DNA of 64,000 nucleotides from Mucilaginibacter jinjuensis (GCF_028596025.1 NZ_CP117167.1:5890001-5954000); one strand, 5' to 3'; shown: positions 33,739 to 43,278, counted from the stretch's first letter. Notes: generated from the letters alone by a model not told the origin. A program made the numbers and translations.

Positions 33739-35673
33739 ATGGGTTTAGATGCAAAAGTTCCTCAGGGTCCATTGGCCGAAAAATGGAGCAAGCATAAGTT
33801 TAACTTAAAGCTGGTTAACCCGGCCAACAAGCGTAAATACGATGTAATTATTGTAGGTACAGGTTTGGCAGGCGCATCGGCAGCAGCTTCACTGGCCGAA
33901 TTAGGTTATAATGTAAAAGCATTCTGCTTTCAGGATAGTCCACGCCGTGCGCACTCTATTGCTGCGCAAGGTGGTATAAATGCTGCTAAAAACTATCGTA
34001 ACGATGGTGACAGTGTTTACCGTTTATTTTACGACACCATTAAAGGTGGCGATTACCGCGCACGCGAAGCTAACGTACACCGTTTGGCTGAAGTATCGGT
34101 AAATATTATCGACCAGTGCGTTGCACAAGGTGTCCCTTTTGCCCGCGAATACGGAGGTTTATTAGATAACCGTTCATTCGGTGGTGCACAGGTATCACGT
34201 ACTTTCTACGCACGTGGCCAAACAGGACAGCAATTATTATTAGGTGCATACTCTGCCCTAAACCGCCAGATCCACGAGGGTAAAGTAAAAATGTATACCC
34301 GTACCGAAATGCTTGATGTTGTTGTTGTTGACGGCAAAGCACAAGGTATCATCACCCGTAACTTAAAAACAGGCGAAATTGATACGCACACCGGCCACGC
34401 TGTATTGTTATGTACAGGTGGTTATGGTAACGTATTCTATTTATCTACCAATGCAATCGGTTCAAACGTTACTGCAGCATGGCGTGCACACAAACGCGGT
34501 GCTTACTTTGCTAACCCTTGCTATACACAAATTCACCCAACTTGTATCCCGGTAACGGGTACACACCAGAGTAAGTTAACCCTAATGTCGGAGTCGTTAC
34601 GTAACGATGGCCGTGTTTGGGCGCCTAAAACTGTTGAGATAGCAGAAAAACTGCAAAAAGGACAGATTAAGGCAAGCGACGTTAAAGATGACGATCGCGA
34701 TTACTTCCTGGAAAGAAAATACCCAGCTTTCGGTAACCTAGTTCCGCGCGACGTGGCTTCACGTAACGCCAAAGAAATGAGCGACGAAGGCCGTGGTGTT
34801 GGTACAACAGGTTTAGCGGTATATCTTGATTTTGCTGACGCGATTAAACGTTTAGGCGAAGAAACCGTTAGGGCTAAATATGGTAACCTGTTTGATATGT
34901 ACATCCAGATTACTGACGAGAACCCTTACCAGCAACCAATGCGCATTTACCCTGCGGTACACTATACAATGGGTGGCCTTTGGGTTGATTATAACTTGCA
35001 AACTACCGTACCTGGTTTATATTGCCTGGGTGAGGCTAACTTCTCTGACCACGGCGCTAACCGCCTTGGTGCTTCGGCCTTGATGCAAGGTTTGTCTGAC
35101 GGTTACTTTGTTATCCCTTACACTTTGGGTGATTACCTGGCTACCATTGGCCCGAAACCGATTGATGCTAACCACCCTGCTTTTGCTCAAACAAAAGCTG
35201 ATGTTGTTGCTCATGTAAACAAACTTCTTGCATTAAAAGGTACCAAAACCGTGGTTGAGTATCACCGCGAACTGGGCTTAATTATGTGGGAATATTGTGG
35301 TATGGCCCGTACAGCCGAAGGCTTAACCAAAGCTAAAGGCCTGATTGCTGCGCTGAAAGCTGATTTCTGGAAAAACGCCATTGTTACCGGCGAAAATGAC
35401 GAGATCAACGCAGCTCTGGAGCGCGCCGGCCGTGTTGCCGACTTTATCGAACTGGGTGAACTGATGGTTGATGATGCTTTAATGCGCAGAGAATCATGCG
35501 GTGGCCACTTCCGTTTAGAATCACAAACACCAGAAGGTGAAGCTTTACGCGATGATGAAAACTTCGCATTTGTTGCTGCCTGGAAATTTATGGGCGAAAA
35601 CCAACCAGAAGAACTTAACAAAGAAGAGCTGGTATTTGAAAACGTACATTTAGCACAAAGGAACTATAAATAA
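33739..35673 (+). CDS. sdhA: Succinate dehydrogenase flavoprotein subunit
   Basis: A 644-residue flavoprotein. The FAD-binding motif is VGTGLAGASAAASLAELG (~residue 39), and the covalent-flavin His is expected in RRAHSIAAQGGINAA. Active-site residues lie in HPTCIPVTG and the capping-domain region, and the C-terminal domain contains LMRRESCGGHFRLES. It oxidises succinate to fumarate in the citric-acid cycle (or the reverse under anaerobic conditions). Length and motifs are those of the Bacteroidota/epsilon-type enzyme. Confidence 0.97.
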   Translation: MGLDAKVPQGPLAEKWSKHKFNLKLVNPANKRKYDVIIVGTGLAGASAAASLAELGYNVKAFCFQDSPRRAHSIAAQGGINAAKNYRNDGDSVYRLFYDTIKGGDYRAREANVHRLAEVSVNIIDQCVAQGVPFAREYGGLLDNRSFGGAQVSRTFYARGQTGQQLLLGAYSALNRQIHEGKVKMYTRTEMLDVVVVDGKAQGIITRNLKTGEIDTHTGHAVLLCTGGYGNVFYLSTNAIGSNVTAAWRAHKRGAYFANPCYTQIHPTCIPVTGTHQSKLTLMSESLRNDGRVWAPKTVEIAEKLQKGQIKASDVKDDDRDYFLERKYPAFGNLVPRDVASRNAKEMSDEGRGVGTTGLAVYLDFADAIKRLGEETVRAKYGNLFDMYIQITDENPYQQPMRIYPAVHYTMGGLWVDYNLQTTVPGLYCLGEANFSDHGANRLGASALMQGLSDGYFVIPYTLGDYLATIGPKPIDANHPAFAQTKADVVAHVNKLLALKGTKTVVEYHRELGLIMWEYCGMARTAEGLTKAKGLIAALKADFWKNAIVTGENDEINAALERAGRVADFIELGELMVDDALMRRESCGGHFRLESQTPEGEALRDDENFAFVAAWKFMGENQPEELNKEELVFENVHLAQRNYK

Positions 35674-35770
35674 GGGGGTTGATTAGTTTAAGGTTGATTA
35701 GGTGAGTAGTTCTGCTTTCATAACATAATCAACTTAATCCAACTCAATCAACTTAATTAACAATATTCTA
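35674..35770. repeat. Word-type inverted repeat between sdhA and sdhB
   Basis: The left part (GGGTTGATTAGTTTAAGGTTGATTAGG) pairs with the right part built of AATCAACTTAATCCAACTCAATCAAC words. It may slow translation or processing between subunits; no terminator T-run follows. Confidence 0.6.
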
Positions 35771-35783
35771 ATCTTACAAAAAG

Positions 35784-36578
35784 ATGGATAACGCAAATAT
35801 GAATCTGACGCTTAAAGTATGGCGTCAAAAAGATGCAAAAACCGCTGGTAAGTTTGAAACTTACAAAGCTGAAAATATTTCGCCAGACATGTCATTCCTT
35901 GAAATGCTTGATGTGGTTAACGAAAGCCTTACACATGCCAAACAGGAGCCGATCCATTTTGATCACGACTGCCGTGAAGGTATTTGCGGTATGTGTTCAT
36001 TGTATATCAATGGCCACCCGCATGGCCCTAAACGAGCCATTACCACTTGTCAGCTGCACATGCGCAGTTTCCACGATGGTGAAACTATTACCATTGAGCC
36101 CTGGCGCGCTGCGCCATTCCCTGTAATTAAGGATCTGGCTGTTGATCGTTCTGCTTTCGACCGTATCCAGCAGGCTGGTGGTTATATCTCTATCAACACC
36201 GGTGGTGTGCCAGATGCTAACGCCATCCCAATCCCAAAAACCATTGCAGATGAGGCTTTCAACTCTGCTACCTGTATCGGTTGCGGTGCCTGCGTAGCAG
36301 CTTGTAAAAACGCTTCTGCCATGTTATTCGTATCAGCTAAGGTATCTCAGCTGGGTATGTTGCCACAAGGCCAGCCAGAGCGTTACCGCCGTGTGCAAAC
36401 CATGGTAGCACAGATGGACGAAGAAGGCTTTGGTAACTGTACTAACACCGGTGCCTGCGAAGCAGAATGCCCTAAAGAGATTTCGCTTACCAACATCTCG
36501 TTCATGAACAACGATTTCTTAAGCGCTAAACTATTCCGCCAGGAAGAAGTGCATGAAGTTAAACATGAAGGTGCATAA
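35784..36578 (+). CDS. sdhB: Succinate dehydrogenase iron-sulfur subunit
   Basis: A 264-residue subunit with an N-terminal plant-type [2Fe-2S] ferredoxin domain (DCREGICGMCSLYING and a distal Cys in TTCQLH) and a C-terminal bacterial-ferredoxin domain with ATCIGCGACVAACKN and NCTNTGACEAECPKEI for the [4Fe-4S] and [3Fe-4S] clusters. It carries electrons from FAD to the membrane subunit. The last gene of sdhCAB, followed by a terminator. Confidence 0.96.
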   Translation: MDNANMNLTLKVWRQKDAKTAGKFETYKAENISPDMSFLEMLDVVNESLTHAKQEPIHFDHDCREGICGMCSLYINGHPHGPKRAITTCQLHMRSFHDGETITIEPWRAAPFPVIKDLAVDRSAFDRIQQAGGYISINTGGVPDANAIPIPKTIADEAFNSATCIGCGACVAACKNASAMLFVSAKVSQLGMLPQGQPERYRRVQTMVAQMDEEGFGNCTNTGACEAECPKEISLTNISFMNNDFLSAKLFRQEEVHEVKHEGA

Positions 36579-36598
36579 GCAATAGCTTTATGATATTG

Positions 36599-36633
36599 AA
36601 AAGGCGGTTCTTTATTTAAGAACCGCCTTTTTT
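36599..36633 (+). terminator. Rho-independent terminator of sdhCAB
   Basis: The stem AAAGGCGGTTCTT pairs with AAGAACCGCCTTT and is followed by a T-run. Confidence 0.88.
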
Positions 36634-36648
36634 GTTTGCCTTTCCGCA

Positions 36649-36762
36649 CGTCATGCCGAATTTATTTCGGCACCCCACACGCTAAGTATCAAGTTCGCCG
36701 AGCACGCTTTATTAAAGTCTACTACCTGTCCTGTGGGGTGCCGAAACAAGTTCGGCATGACG
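36649..36762. repeat. CGTCATGCCGAA palindrome, ~31-bp arms
   Basis: The outer arms (36649-36679 and 36732-36762) are complementary with two mismatches by eye; each arm itself contains a small hairpin (GCCGAA...TTCGGC). This is the GCCGAA subfamily of the GTCAT-ATGAC palindromes. It lies in the convergent spacer between sdhB and the beta-barrel receptor. Confidence 0.8.
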
Positions 36763-36792
36763 GGTGGATAATTACAATGCGAAGATTGGAAC

Positions 36793-36825
36793 AAAAAAAG
36801 CCCTCAAACTTTCGTTTGAGGGCTT
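36793..36825 (-). terminator. Rho-independent terminator of the beta-barrel receptor gene
   Basis: Perfect 12-bp stem AAGCCCTCAAAC / GTTTGAGGGCTT with a 4-base loop; on the minus strand it is followed by seven T. Confidence 0.88.
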
Positions 36826-36853
36826 ACACATATATTAATTTATTAAACCCTAT

Positions 36854-39400
36854 TTACATTTTAATCTGACCGCCCGGCTGGCCACCTTTGCCAGCGCCCG
36901 GACCGGCTCCACCGCCATTTTGAGGCACATCATCAGGGTTAGTATCCTGTTGATCTGGCTGTTGATCCTGTTTCTTTTGCTGACGCTGACGGCCTGCCGG
37001 TGTGTTAGCCCCAAAACGGTAAGCCAGTGTAAACAACACTATACGAGTAGCAAAGCGGCGCTCTGAGTACTGGTTTAAAGCACCATTATCGCTCACCACT
37101 ACCGAAGTAAACTTCCGGGTATTGAAGATGTCGCGAGCATTGGCGCTAAAGTTTAAGGTTTTAGTAATATCATACTTTAAGCCGCCATCCATACCGTACA
37201 TGGCTTTCATGTTACCCTGTGCAATTACTTGCGGTCCCTGGTAATCGCCGCGTAACTGGATTCCGAATTTTTTGAACGGCTTAATGTTACCGGTTAAGTT
37301 GGCATTCCATGCATAACCAGAGGTTGATTGAACACCCAGTTCTGGGTCGCCCTGTATGTTGCGGTAGTAAACGTTTACGTTACCGGTTAAATCAACCATG
37401 CTGCCTACGTTTACTTTGGCAATTAACTCGTAACCTGCGTTAGATGCGCTTTTCAGATTTTCAAACTTGGTTAAGGTTACCGTGCTGCTATTATCATACA
37501 GCGTACGGATCTGCTGAATATTATCATTGGTTAAGCGGTAGTATAGCGATGAGGTCAGCGTCAGGCTTTTCCAATAGTTAATATAGCTTAATTCAATTGA
37601 GTGCGTATCCTCCGGTTTCAAATCCGGGTTACCTTGCTGGTAGTTCTGGCGGTTACTTCTATCCAAAAACGGAGAGATCTGCCTATCACGCGGGCGGCTT
37701 ACACGGCGGCTATAGCTTAACTGCAAAGTTTGGTTTTCTGTGATCTTATCTGTTAAGAACAAACTTGGGTAAACCCTAAAGTAATCTTGCTTATGCTGCT
37801 CGGTAACACCAGCCGAATAGGTAGTAGTGTTGATACGGGCATCTTCCAAACGTAAACCACCTTGAATACCAAACTTGCCAAATTGCTGCTGATAATTAGT
37901 ATATACCGAGTGGATCTGCTCATTATAGATAAAATGGTTACTCAATGTATCAGCAAATACATATTGGTTACTTAAGTTATTAAGCGTATCAACCAAATAG
38001 TTATTATCGTTTTTGTTGAAGGTACTGCGGTAACCCATCTCTAAACGATTATTGTGGTTTAGCGGCAATACATAATCGGCCTGGATGTTCCAGTTGTGCT
38101 GGCGGCCAATGGTTAAGTTGTTTTGCAATAATGATGAGATAGAATCGATGCCGTTTTGGATGGTATTGTAACCTGTATTTAAATTATCAGTACTGTTATT
38201 TTTACTGGTTGAGTAGCCAATGTTAGCCGTAAACTCCTGTTGTGGCTTTTTGTATTTATGATCAAAATCCAGGTTAAAATCCAGGTTATTACCATTACCA
38301 GAACTTACGTTGTTTTGGGTTTGCTGTTGGTTTATGCCACCACCCATAATGCTTGTTGTACCGGTTTGGTAACGGTTATTATCCCGGATGTTGATGTTGT
38401 TCGAGAAGCTCAACGTGGTTTTACGATCCAGGTTAAAATCGATACCACTACGAATGTTGTTAGAAGTGATTTTAAATTCCTGATCGTTGATCGCATTTTG
38501 CTGAATGGTGCGGCGTAAGCTATCTAAGGTTGTAGTATTGGTTACACCGTTACCAATACGGGTACCTTTACGGTAGCTATAGTTGGTATAAATATTAATC
38601 AGCTTATTTTGATAGGTTAAGTTTACCGAACCATTATAAGTATGCTGCGTACCTGCAGTAGCCGTAACCGAACCGTTGAAACCTACCTGCGCATTTCTTT
38701 TCAGCACGATATTAATAATACCAGATTGCCCCTCTGCATCGTATTTAGATGATGGGTTGGTTATCACCTCGATGTTCTCGATTGAACTTGCCGGGATTGA
38801 TTGCAAGATGTCGCTTAGGTTGGCACCTGTTAAGGCCGATGGTTTACCGTTGATTAACACGCGCACACTGCTCGATCCACGCAGGTTAATGTTACCGTCA
38901 ACATCCACCTGTACAGATGGTACGTTGCTCAATAAGTCGGTAGCAGAACCGCCCTGACTTACTAAGCTTTGGTCAACACTAAAAACTTTTTTATCGGTGC
39001 TTAACTGGATCTGGCTGCGTTGTGCGGTTACAGTCACTTCTTTTAATACCCCCTTTGACCCATGCATTTTAATATTGCCCAGGTTTACGGCGTTGCCCTT
39101 AATATTTAAACTATCTTTTGTAAAAGAAATATATCCAACAAATGTAGCGCGGAATAAGTAATAGCCATCTGGTATCCCGCTTAGTTTGAAGTTACCTTGT
39201 AAATCAGTCTGCATGCTTTTAACAGGCTGATTATCTGACTTGCGCACAACAGCTACAGTGGCAAAGTCGAGTATTTTGCCGGTAGAAGCATCAACCAGCT
39301 TTCCGGAAATAGAACCACCGGTTGTTTGCGCCCGGGTATTAAAAGCAACAAACAGTAAGCCGGTTATAAAAAGTAATTTTAATAGTACACGTGAATTCAT
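36854..39400 (-). CDS. TonB-receptor-like outer-membrane beta-barrel protein with Gly/Gln-rich tail
   Basis: An 848-residue outer-membrane protein. After the signal peptide (VAFNTRAQTTG) comes a carboxypeptidase-regulatory-like domain (SGKLVDASTGKILDFATVAV, ~30-110), a plug (VSQGGSATDLLSNVPSVQVD then VRVLINGKPSAL), and a barrel of the OMP_b-brl_3 type, recognised by SSKYDAEGQSGIINIVLKR. The barrel ends near FTLAYRFGANTP. It is then followed by a ~45-residue low-complexity tail rich in Gln, Asp and Gly, beyond the usual terminal strand. The substrate is unknown. No partner lipoprotein is adjacent. Confidence 0.9.
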   Translation of the reverse strand: MNSRVLLKLLFITGLLFVAFNTRAQTTGGSISGKLVDASTGKILDFATVAVVRKSDNQPVKSMQTDLQGNFKLSGIPDGYYLFRATFVGYISFTKDSLNIKGNAVNLGNIKMHGSKGVLKEVTVTAQRSQIQLSTDKKVFSVDQSLVSQGGSATDLLSNVPSVQVDVDGNINLRGSSSVRVLINGKPSALTGANLSDILQSIPASSIENIEVITNPSSKYDAEGQSGIINIVLKRNAQVGFNGSVTATAGTQHTYNGSVNLTYQNKLINIYTNYSYRKGTRIGNGVTNTTTLDSLRRTIQQNAINDQEFKITSNNIRSGIDFNLDRKTTLSFSNNINIRDNNRYQTGTTSIMGGGINQQQTQNNVSSGNGNNLDFNLDFDHKYKKPQQEFTANIGYSTSKNNSTDNLNTGYNTIQNGIDSISSLLQNNLTIGRQHNWNIQADYVLPLNHNNRLEMGYRSTFNKNDNNYLVDTLNNLSNQYVFADTLSNHFIYNEQIHSVYTNYQQQFGKFGIQGGLRLEDARINTTTYSAGVTEQHKQDYFRVYPSLFLTDKITENQTLQLSYSRRVSRPRDRQISPFLDRSNRQNYQQGNPDLKPEDTHSIELSYINYWKSLTLTSSLYYRLTNDNIQQIRTLYDNSSTVTLTKFENLKSASNAGYELIAKVNVGSMVDLTGNVNVYYRNIQGDPELGVQSTSGYAWNANLTGNIKPFKKFGIQLRGDYQGPQVIAQGNMKAMYGMDGGLKYDITKTLNFSANARDIFNTRKFTSVVVSDNGALNQYSERRFATRIVLFTLAYRFGANTPAGRQRQQKKQDQQPDQQDTNPDDVPQNGGGAGPGAGKGGQPGGQIKM

Positions 39401-39589
39401 GCTGCAAAAATCAACGTTTTTAACATCGATAAGCCATAAAGCGTGTAACTTTGTTGATATTTCAGGGTTAATTTCAGGTAAAATTTCTATTACCTAAATG
39501 CGTAGTTATATCCTTTTAATAAGAATATATAATAACCTCATAAGTAAATTTTGACAATAATACCCTGAAAAATATGCCGAATTAATTGC

Positions 39590-40399
39590 TCATAAAAGCG
39601 AGGGAGCCACCCCAAAGGCCTTCTTAAAAGCAAATGAAAAATGCGACAGGTTTTCGAACCCAACATCCAGATAAACCGCCGAAGGTTTGGCGCCTTTTTC
39701 TTTAATCAGATAATAGGCTTCAGATAATCTTTTCTGCTGAAGCCATTGCCCCGGCGAGGTACTGAAGATTTTCCCGAAATCGCGTTTAAAGCTTGCCAGG
39801 CTGCGCCCGGTTAATTTGGCGAAATTATCAACCGGCACATTATACATGTAATGCTTGTTCATAAAGGCCTCAAGGTCTATTTTGTAGGGCTCGGCAAAGT
39901 CAAACAGTAGATCTTTGAGCGATGGGTCAATTTTTAATACCAGCTCTAAAGCTTCTTTTGTTTTCAGTTCGATCAATGCATTATTAAGCCTGTCGGGTTG
40001 GTTAAAATAAGGCAGCAGTGATTCAAAATATCCTTTAATAAAGGGGTCATCGGGCAACATCCTATACTTATCGCCGGTATAAGGCCCTACTGCTTTTATA
40101 TTATTCTCCAGGCTATACCTGCGCAGAATGTCCTGATTAAAAAATATGTTGATCGACTTAAAATCGCCGCCGCCTACCGGCGGGATCTTAATTGTCTTTA
40201 ATAATTGATTTCGCCTAACCAGGCCTACTATACCTTCGTTAACAATAGCCTCACCCTCGGTTGTTGCGCAGAGTACAGAGCCGGATATAATGTAACCCAG
40301 CGAATGCTCGTGCACAAACTGTTCGTTACTCCGCTTGGTTTCGTCAACGCATGAGTATAGCAGGTTATTCAACAGTATATGATCCTTATCCTGTACCAT
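39590..40399 (-). CDS. AraC family transcriptional regulator
   Basis: A 269-residue regulator with a ~150-residue N-terminal sensing domain and a C-terminal AraC HTH pair (FAKLTGRSLASFKRDFGKIF and the signature LDVGFENLSHFSFAFKKAFG). The start is taken at ATG 40399 rather than an in-frame TTG at 40405. It begins 8 bp after the stop of the SDR gene, so the two genes form an operon and the SDR is a likely target or co-functional partner. The inducer is unknown. Confidence 0.9.
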   Translation of the reverse strand: MVQDKDHILLNNLLYSCVDETKRSNEQFVHEHSLGYIISGSVLCATTEGEAIVNEGIVGLVRRNQLLKTIKIPPVGGGDFKSINIFFNQDILRRYSLENNIKAVGPYTGDKYRMLPDDPFIKGYFESLLPYFNQPDRLNNALIELKTKEALELVLKIDPSLKDLLFDFAEPYKIDLEAFMNKHYMYNVPVDNFAKLTGRSLASFKRDFGKIFSTSPGQWLQQKRLSEAYYLIKEKGAKPSAVYLDVGFENLSHFSFAFKKAFGVAPSLL

Positions 40400-40407
40400 A
40401 ACCAAAT

Positions 40408-41220
40408 TTACTTTAACTGGCTCATAAATAACTTATCCATCATGCGGTCTGACAGTATTTTCCGCAGAAACAATAAAGGCCCAGCCATAAAACCACCCGA
40501 ATATCTTGTTTTAGGGTTTTGGGATTCAATGGCCTTTTTCACCAATTTGGTAATTACATCAGGTTCAGCAACACTATGGCCTCGCTCTTTAGACATGGCG
40601 GCAAACTTTTTAGCCATCTTTTCATACTCGCCGTTGCCCGAAATTTTTACCAGGTTATCCATCGCAATATCAGCCCACTCAGATTTTACACCACCGGGTT
40701 CAATCACCACTACATCGATACCGAAAGGCTTAACTTCATTACGCAGGGCATCACTCAGGCCTTCTAACGCAAATTTACTGGCATGATACCAACCACCTAA
40801 GGGCATAGCAAGTTTACCACCTATGGATGAGATATTAATAATGCGCCCGAAATGCTGTTTACGCATTTGCGGTATTACCAATTGCGAAAGGCGCGCCGCA
40901 CCAAATACGTTAACATCCAACTGGTACTTAGCATCTTCAATCGGTACATCTTCAATAGCGCCGTAAGAACCGAAGCCAGCGTTGTTAATCAGCACATCTA
41001 AACGGCCTTCTAATTTTATTATAGCATCTACCCCGTTAACCATCGAGGTTTCATCGGTTACATCCATACTTATAATTTTTACGCCAAGCGCTTTAATGTC
41101 ATCCATCTTGTCTAACCGGCGGGCAGCACCGTAAACAGTGTGGCCATCTTTTAATAGTTCGCGTGCAAAATCTTTACCCATACCAGCTGAGGCACCGGTT
41201 ATCAATATTACTTTTTTCAT
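40408..41220 (-). CDS. SDR-family oxidoreductase
   Basis: A 270-residue short-chain dehydrogenase: TGASAGMGKDFARELL at residue ~7, NNAG near residue 82, catalytic Ser in NISSIGG, Tyr-Lys in WYHASKFALEG. The C-terminal extension after residue 230 (RYSGGFMAGPLLFLRKILSDR) is typical of SDRs annotated as oxidoreductases near AraC genes. Substrate unknown. It is a second SDR-AraC pair in this window, unrelated in sequence detail to the pair at 926-2089. Confidence 0.9.
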   Translation of the reverse strand: MKKVILITGASAGMGKDFARELLKDGHTVYGAARRLDKMDDIKALGVKIISMDVTDETSMVNGVDAIIKLEGRLDVLINNAGFGSYGAIEDVPIEDAKYQLDVNVFGAARLSQLVIPQMRKQHFGRIINISSIGGKLAMPLGGWYHASKFALEGLSDALRNEVKPFGIDVVVIEPGGVKSEWADIAMDNLVKISGNGEYEKMAKKFAAMSKERGHSVAEPDVITKLVKKAIESQNPKTRYSGGFMAGPLLFLRKILSDRMMDKLFMSQLK

Positions 41221-41316
41221 TAGTTCTGATCTTTAATTTGTTAAACCAAAGGTCGGCGATAAATAGACGAACAGGTTTGCTGTGGAGCTCAATTTTACTT
41301 TGGTGTATGGTTCACA

Positions 41317-41354
41317 AAAAAGGCCGGTGTTAATTGAATAACACCGGCCTTTTT
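41317..41354 (-). terminator. Bidirectional terminator after the thioredoxin-like gene
   Basis: Perfect 16-bp arms (AAAAAGGCCGGTGTTA and its complement) with a 6-base loop; T-runs exist on both strands. Confidence 0.85.
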
Positions 41355-41360
41355 CTTTTT

Positions 41361-41444
41361 GTCATTTCGAACGAGGTACGAGGAGAAATCTTGTATCTCT
41401 TGATTAACGAGACGCAGACGATTTCTCCCTACGGTCGAAATGAC
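41361..41444. repeat. GTCAT-ATGAC palindromic repeat (TTTCGA subfamily)
   Basis: The left arm GTCATTTCGAACGAGGTACG and the right arm ending CCCTACGGTCGAAATGAC share the outer GTCATTTCGA and an inner GAGAAATC. The GAGGTACGAG module is present on the left only. Confidence 0.75.
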
Positions 41445-41465
41445 AAGATGGAGAATGTTTAAATA

Positions 41466-41978
41466 CTATGCTTTCTTAGCAACATCAACCAATTCTTTTA
41501 CATCTGGTGCTTTCTCGTAAGCCTTAACCAGTTTGCCATGTTTATCATAAATGGCAATATATGGTGTGGTTTTTATTTCGAAGTATTTTTGCATTTCGTA
41601 AGTATAACCCTCGGTACCAACAGTAATGTTAGGATAAGCTGATAAACCGAAATCGCGGTAAAATTCTTTAATCATTTTGTATTGCACAAAGCTGATCATT
41701 ACAATCTGTATGCCGGATAACTCTTTCAATTTTGGTTTCAGCTCATACATCAGGTGCTGACAATGGCTGCAATCGGGCGAAAAATAAATGATCATTACCG
41801 ACTTATCTTTTTTCAGTTTAGTGGTGGTCACATTAACACTGTCGGTATTTAAAATATGGTACATCGGCAGGTTCTGGATGCGCTGTGGTTGGGTTTGGGT
41901 GAACGTTGATTGGTTCTGTGCCCATGTACAGCCTGTAATAGCTACGATAGCTAACAGGGAAAGAAAGAATTGCTTCAT
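41466..41978 (-). CDS. Thioredoxin-fold protein (TlpA-like), envelope
   Basis: A 170-residue protein with a thioredoxin fold. The redox motif is FSPDCSHCQHLMYEL (CxxC, ~residue 80) and the cis-Pro is in IKTTPYIAIYDKHGKLV. The start at ATG 41978 (MKQFFLSLLAIVAITGC) gives a signal sequence with a possible lipobox ITGC; a longer in-frame start at 42026 lacks this feature. It probably reduces or senses disulfides in the envelope. Only 54 bp separate it from the Gfo/Idh/MocA gene upstream, so they may be co-transcribed. Confidence 0.85.
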   Translation of the reverse strand: MKQFFLSLLAIVAITGCTWAQNQSTFTQTQPQRIQNLPMYHILNTDSVNVTTTKLKKDKSVMIIYFSPDCSHCQHLMYELKPKLKELSGIQIVMISFVQYKMIKEFYRDFGLSAYPNITVGTEGYTYEMQKYFEIKTTPYIAIYDKHGKLVKAYEKAPDVKELVDVAKKA

Positions 41979-42032
41979 TATAGTCAGGGGATTATAGTTG
42001 GTTGTCGATTTTAATTTTTTGGTCATGATTTA

Positions 42033-43049
42033 TCAGGCTTCCAGCATTTCTATTTGCCATGCAATTTGCTCTTCGCTTACAGGGAATAACGCATTATCCC
42101 TTACAGTATGATATACAGCTTCAAATATATCATTATAATTTGCCCGCGCTGAAGGGATCATAAAGGTTTCTTTCTCGTTATCTGCTCCCATAATTACCAG
42201 TTTACCTTCGCTGCCAGGCGCTTCAATGCCGTAGGCTGGGTCTGTTGGTAGCATCTCCGCGATTAACTGGGCTTCCTGCACATCAGTTCGGCCTTTAATA
42301 TAGCTGCCGATTGTACCATGTACTACAGACGATTCCAAACGCTCGGCCACCAGTAAACTTCCGGTTAAAAACACATTCAAGCCGTTAGGATAGCTCAGCC
42401 TGAAATGAAAGTAATCGGGCACCTGCGAATTAGGGCGATGGGTTGAGGTTACTTTATCATAACTCAGCGGTTTGCCAAACAATACAAAAGCCTGATCGAG
42501 CATGTGCGGACCAAGATCATACATTAAGCCATTGGCCGGGAAACCACTGCTTTCCTTAAATGCTTTGGGGCCGATGCTGAGGCGATAACGATCATAGCGG
42601 AAATGTACCTCTACCAGTTCGCCCAATCTGCCGCTTTCTATCACTTCTTTTACCGATTGAAACTCGCTATCGTAACGGCGGTTTTGGTAGATCATTAGTT
42701 TCTTGCCCGTTTCGCGGCTGATATCAAACAGGCGCTTTACTTCTTCTAAGGTTGCAGCGGCAGGTTTTTCCAGCAAAACGTGCTTGCCTGCTTCCATCGC
42801 TTCTTTAGCCAGTTGGTAGTGGGTATAACTTGGTGTGTTAATAACAACGAGTTCTATTTCTTTGTCGTTCAGCAATTCGAAGGTATGATCGTAGCTGATG
42901 AGATCGGGATAGCGTTCGGCCGCCTTTTTCTCGTGGCGTTCTACAATAGCCTTAAATTTAAAATGCGGATTAGTGCTCAGAAACGGTGCATGGAACAATT
43001 TGCCCGACATGCCATAAGCCAATAATCCTGTAACTATGGGGTTTTCCAT
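42033..43049 (-). CDS. Gfo/Idh/MocA family oxidoreductase
   Basis: A 338-residue NAD(P)-dependent enzyme. The Rossmann domain starts GLLAYGMSGKLFHAPFL with a glycine motif, and LLEKPAAATLEE is the signature EKP motif with the catalytic Lys. The C-terminal domain has the usual beta sheet (FHFRLSYPNGLNVFLTG). The family acts on sugars, inositols and biliverdin; the substrate is unknown. The ATG at 43049 (MENPIVTG) is chosen over an upstream ATG at 43070. Confidence 0.9.
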   Translation of the reverse strand: MENPIVTGLLAYGMSGKLFHAPFLSTNPHFKFKAIVERHEKKAAERYPDLISYDHTFELLNDKEIELVVINTPSYTHYQLAKEAMEAGKHVLLEKPAAATLEEVKRLFDISRETGKKLMIYQNRRYDSEFQSVKEVIESGRLGELVEVHFRYDRYRLSIGPKAFKESSGFPANGLMYDLGPHMLDQAFVLFGKPLSYDKVTSTHRPNSQVPDYFHFRLSYPNGLNVFLTGSLLVAERLESSVVHGTIGSYIKGRTDVQEAQLIAEMLPTDPAYGIEAPGSEGKLVIMGADNEKETFMIPSARANYNDIFEAVYHTVRDNALFPVSEEQIAWQIEMLEA

Positions 43050-43240
43050 TTTAATTAGATAATTTGTCAATTCGGTAATTTGTCAATGCCATTCGCTATT
43101 AGACAATGATTTTGCGAATAGAACAAATTAACGAGAATATTTTTAAGTCAATTAAGTAATTCGAAAATTAGCAATCTCAAACTTTACATCATTGACAAAT
43201 CGACAAATTAACTAATTGACAAATTCGTACGACAGTACGC
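43050..43240. repeat. Word-type inverted repeat between the oxidoreductase and gcvH
   Basis: The left part has two tandem AATTTGTCAATT-like words, and the right part has ATTGACAAATCGACAAATTAAC and ATTGACAAATT words. These are divergent promoter spacers, so the repeat lies upstream of both genes. Confidence 0.6.
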
Positions 43241-43250
43241 TAAAAGTTTT

Positions 43251-43258
43251 TATTTTTG
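43251..43258 (+). promoter_or_regulatory. Predicted -7 promoter element of gcvH
   Basis: TATTTTTG matches TAnnTTTG and lies 20 bp before the gcvH ATG. No clear -33 element. Confidence 0.4.
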
Positions 43259-43278
43259 GGCTCAAATAAACAAAAGAT

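Noticed and set aside
36636..36869. Open frame of 77 codons
   Set aside because: Covers the GCCGAA palindrome and the terminator of the receptor gene; no coding pattern.
36854..39400. Considered as a SusC/SusD-type locus
   Set aside because: No SusD-like lipoprotein is adjacent and the barrel type is different.
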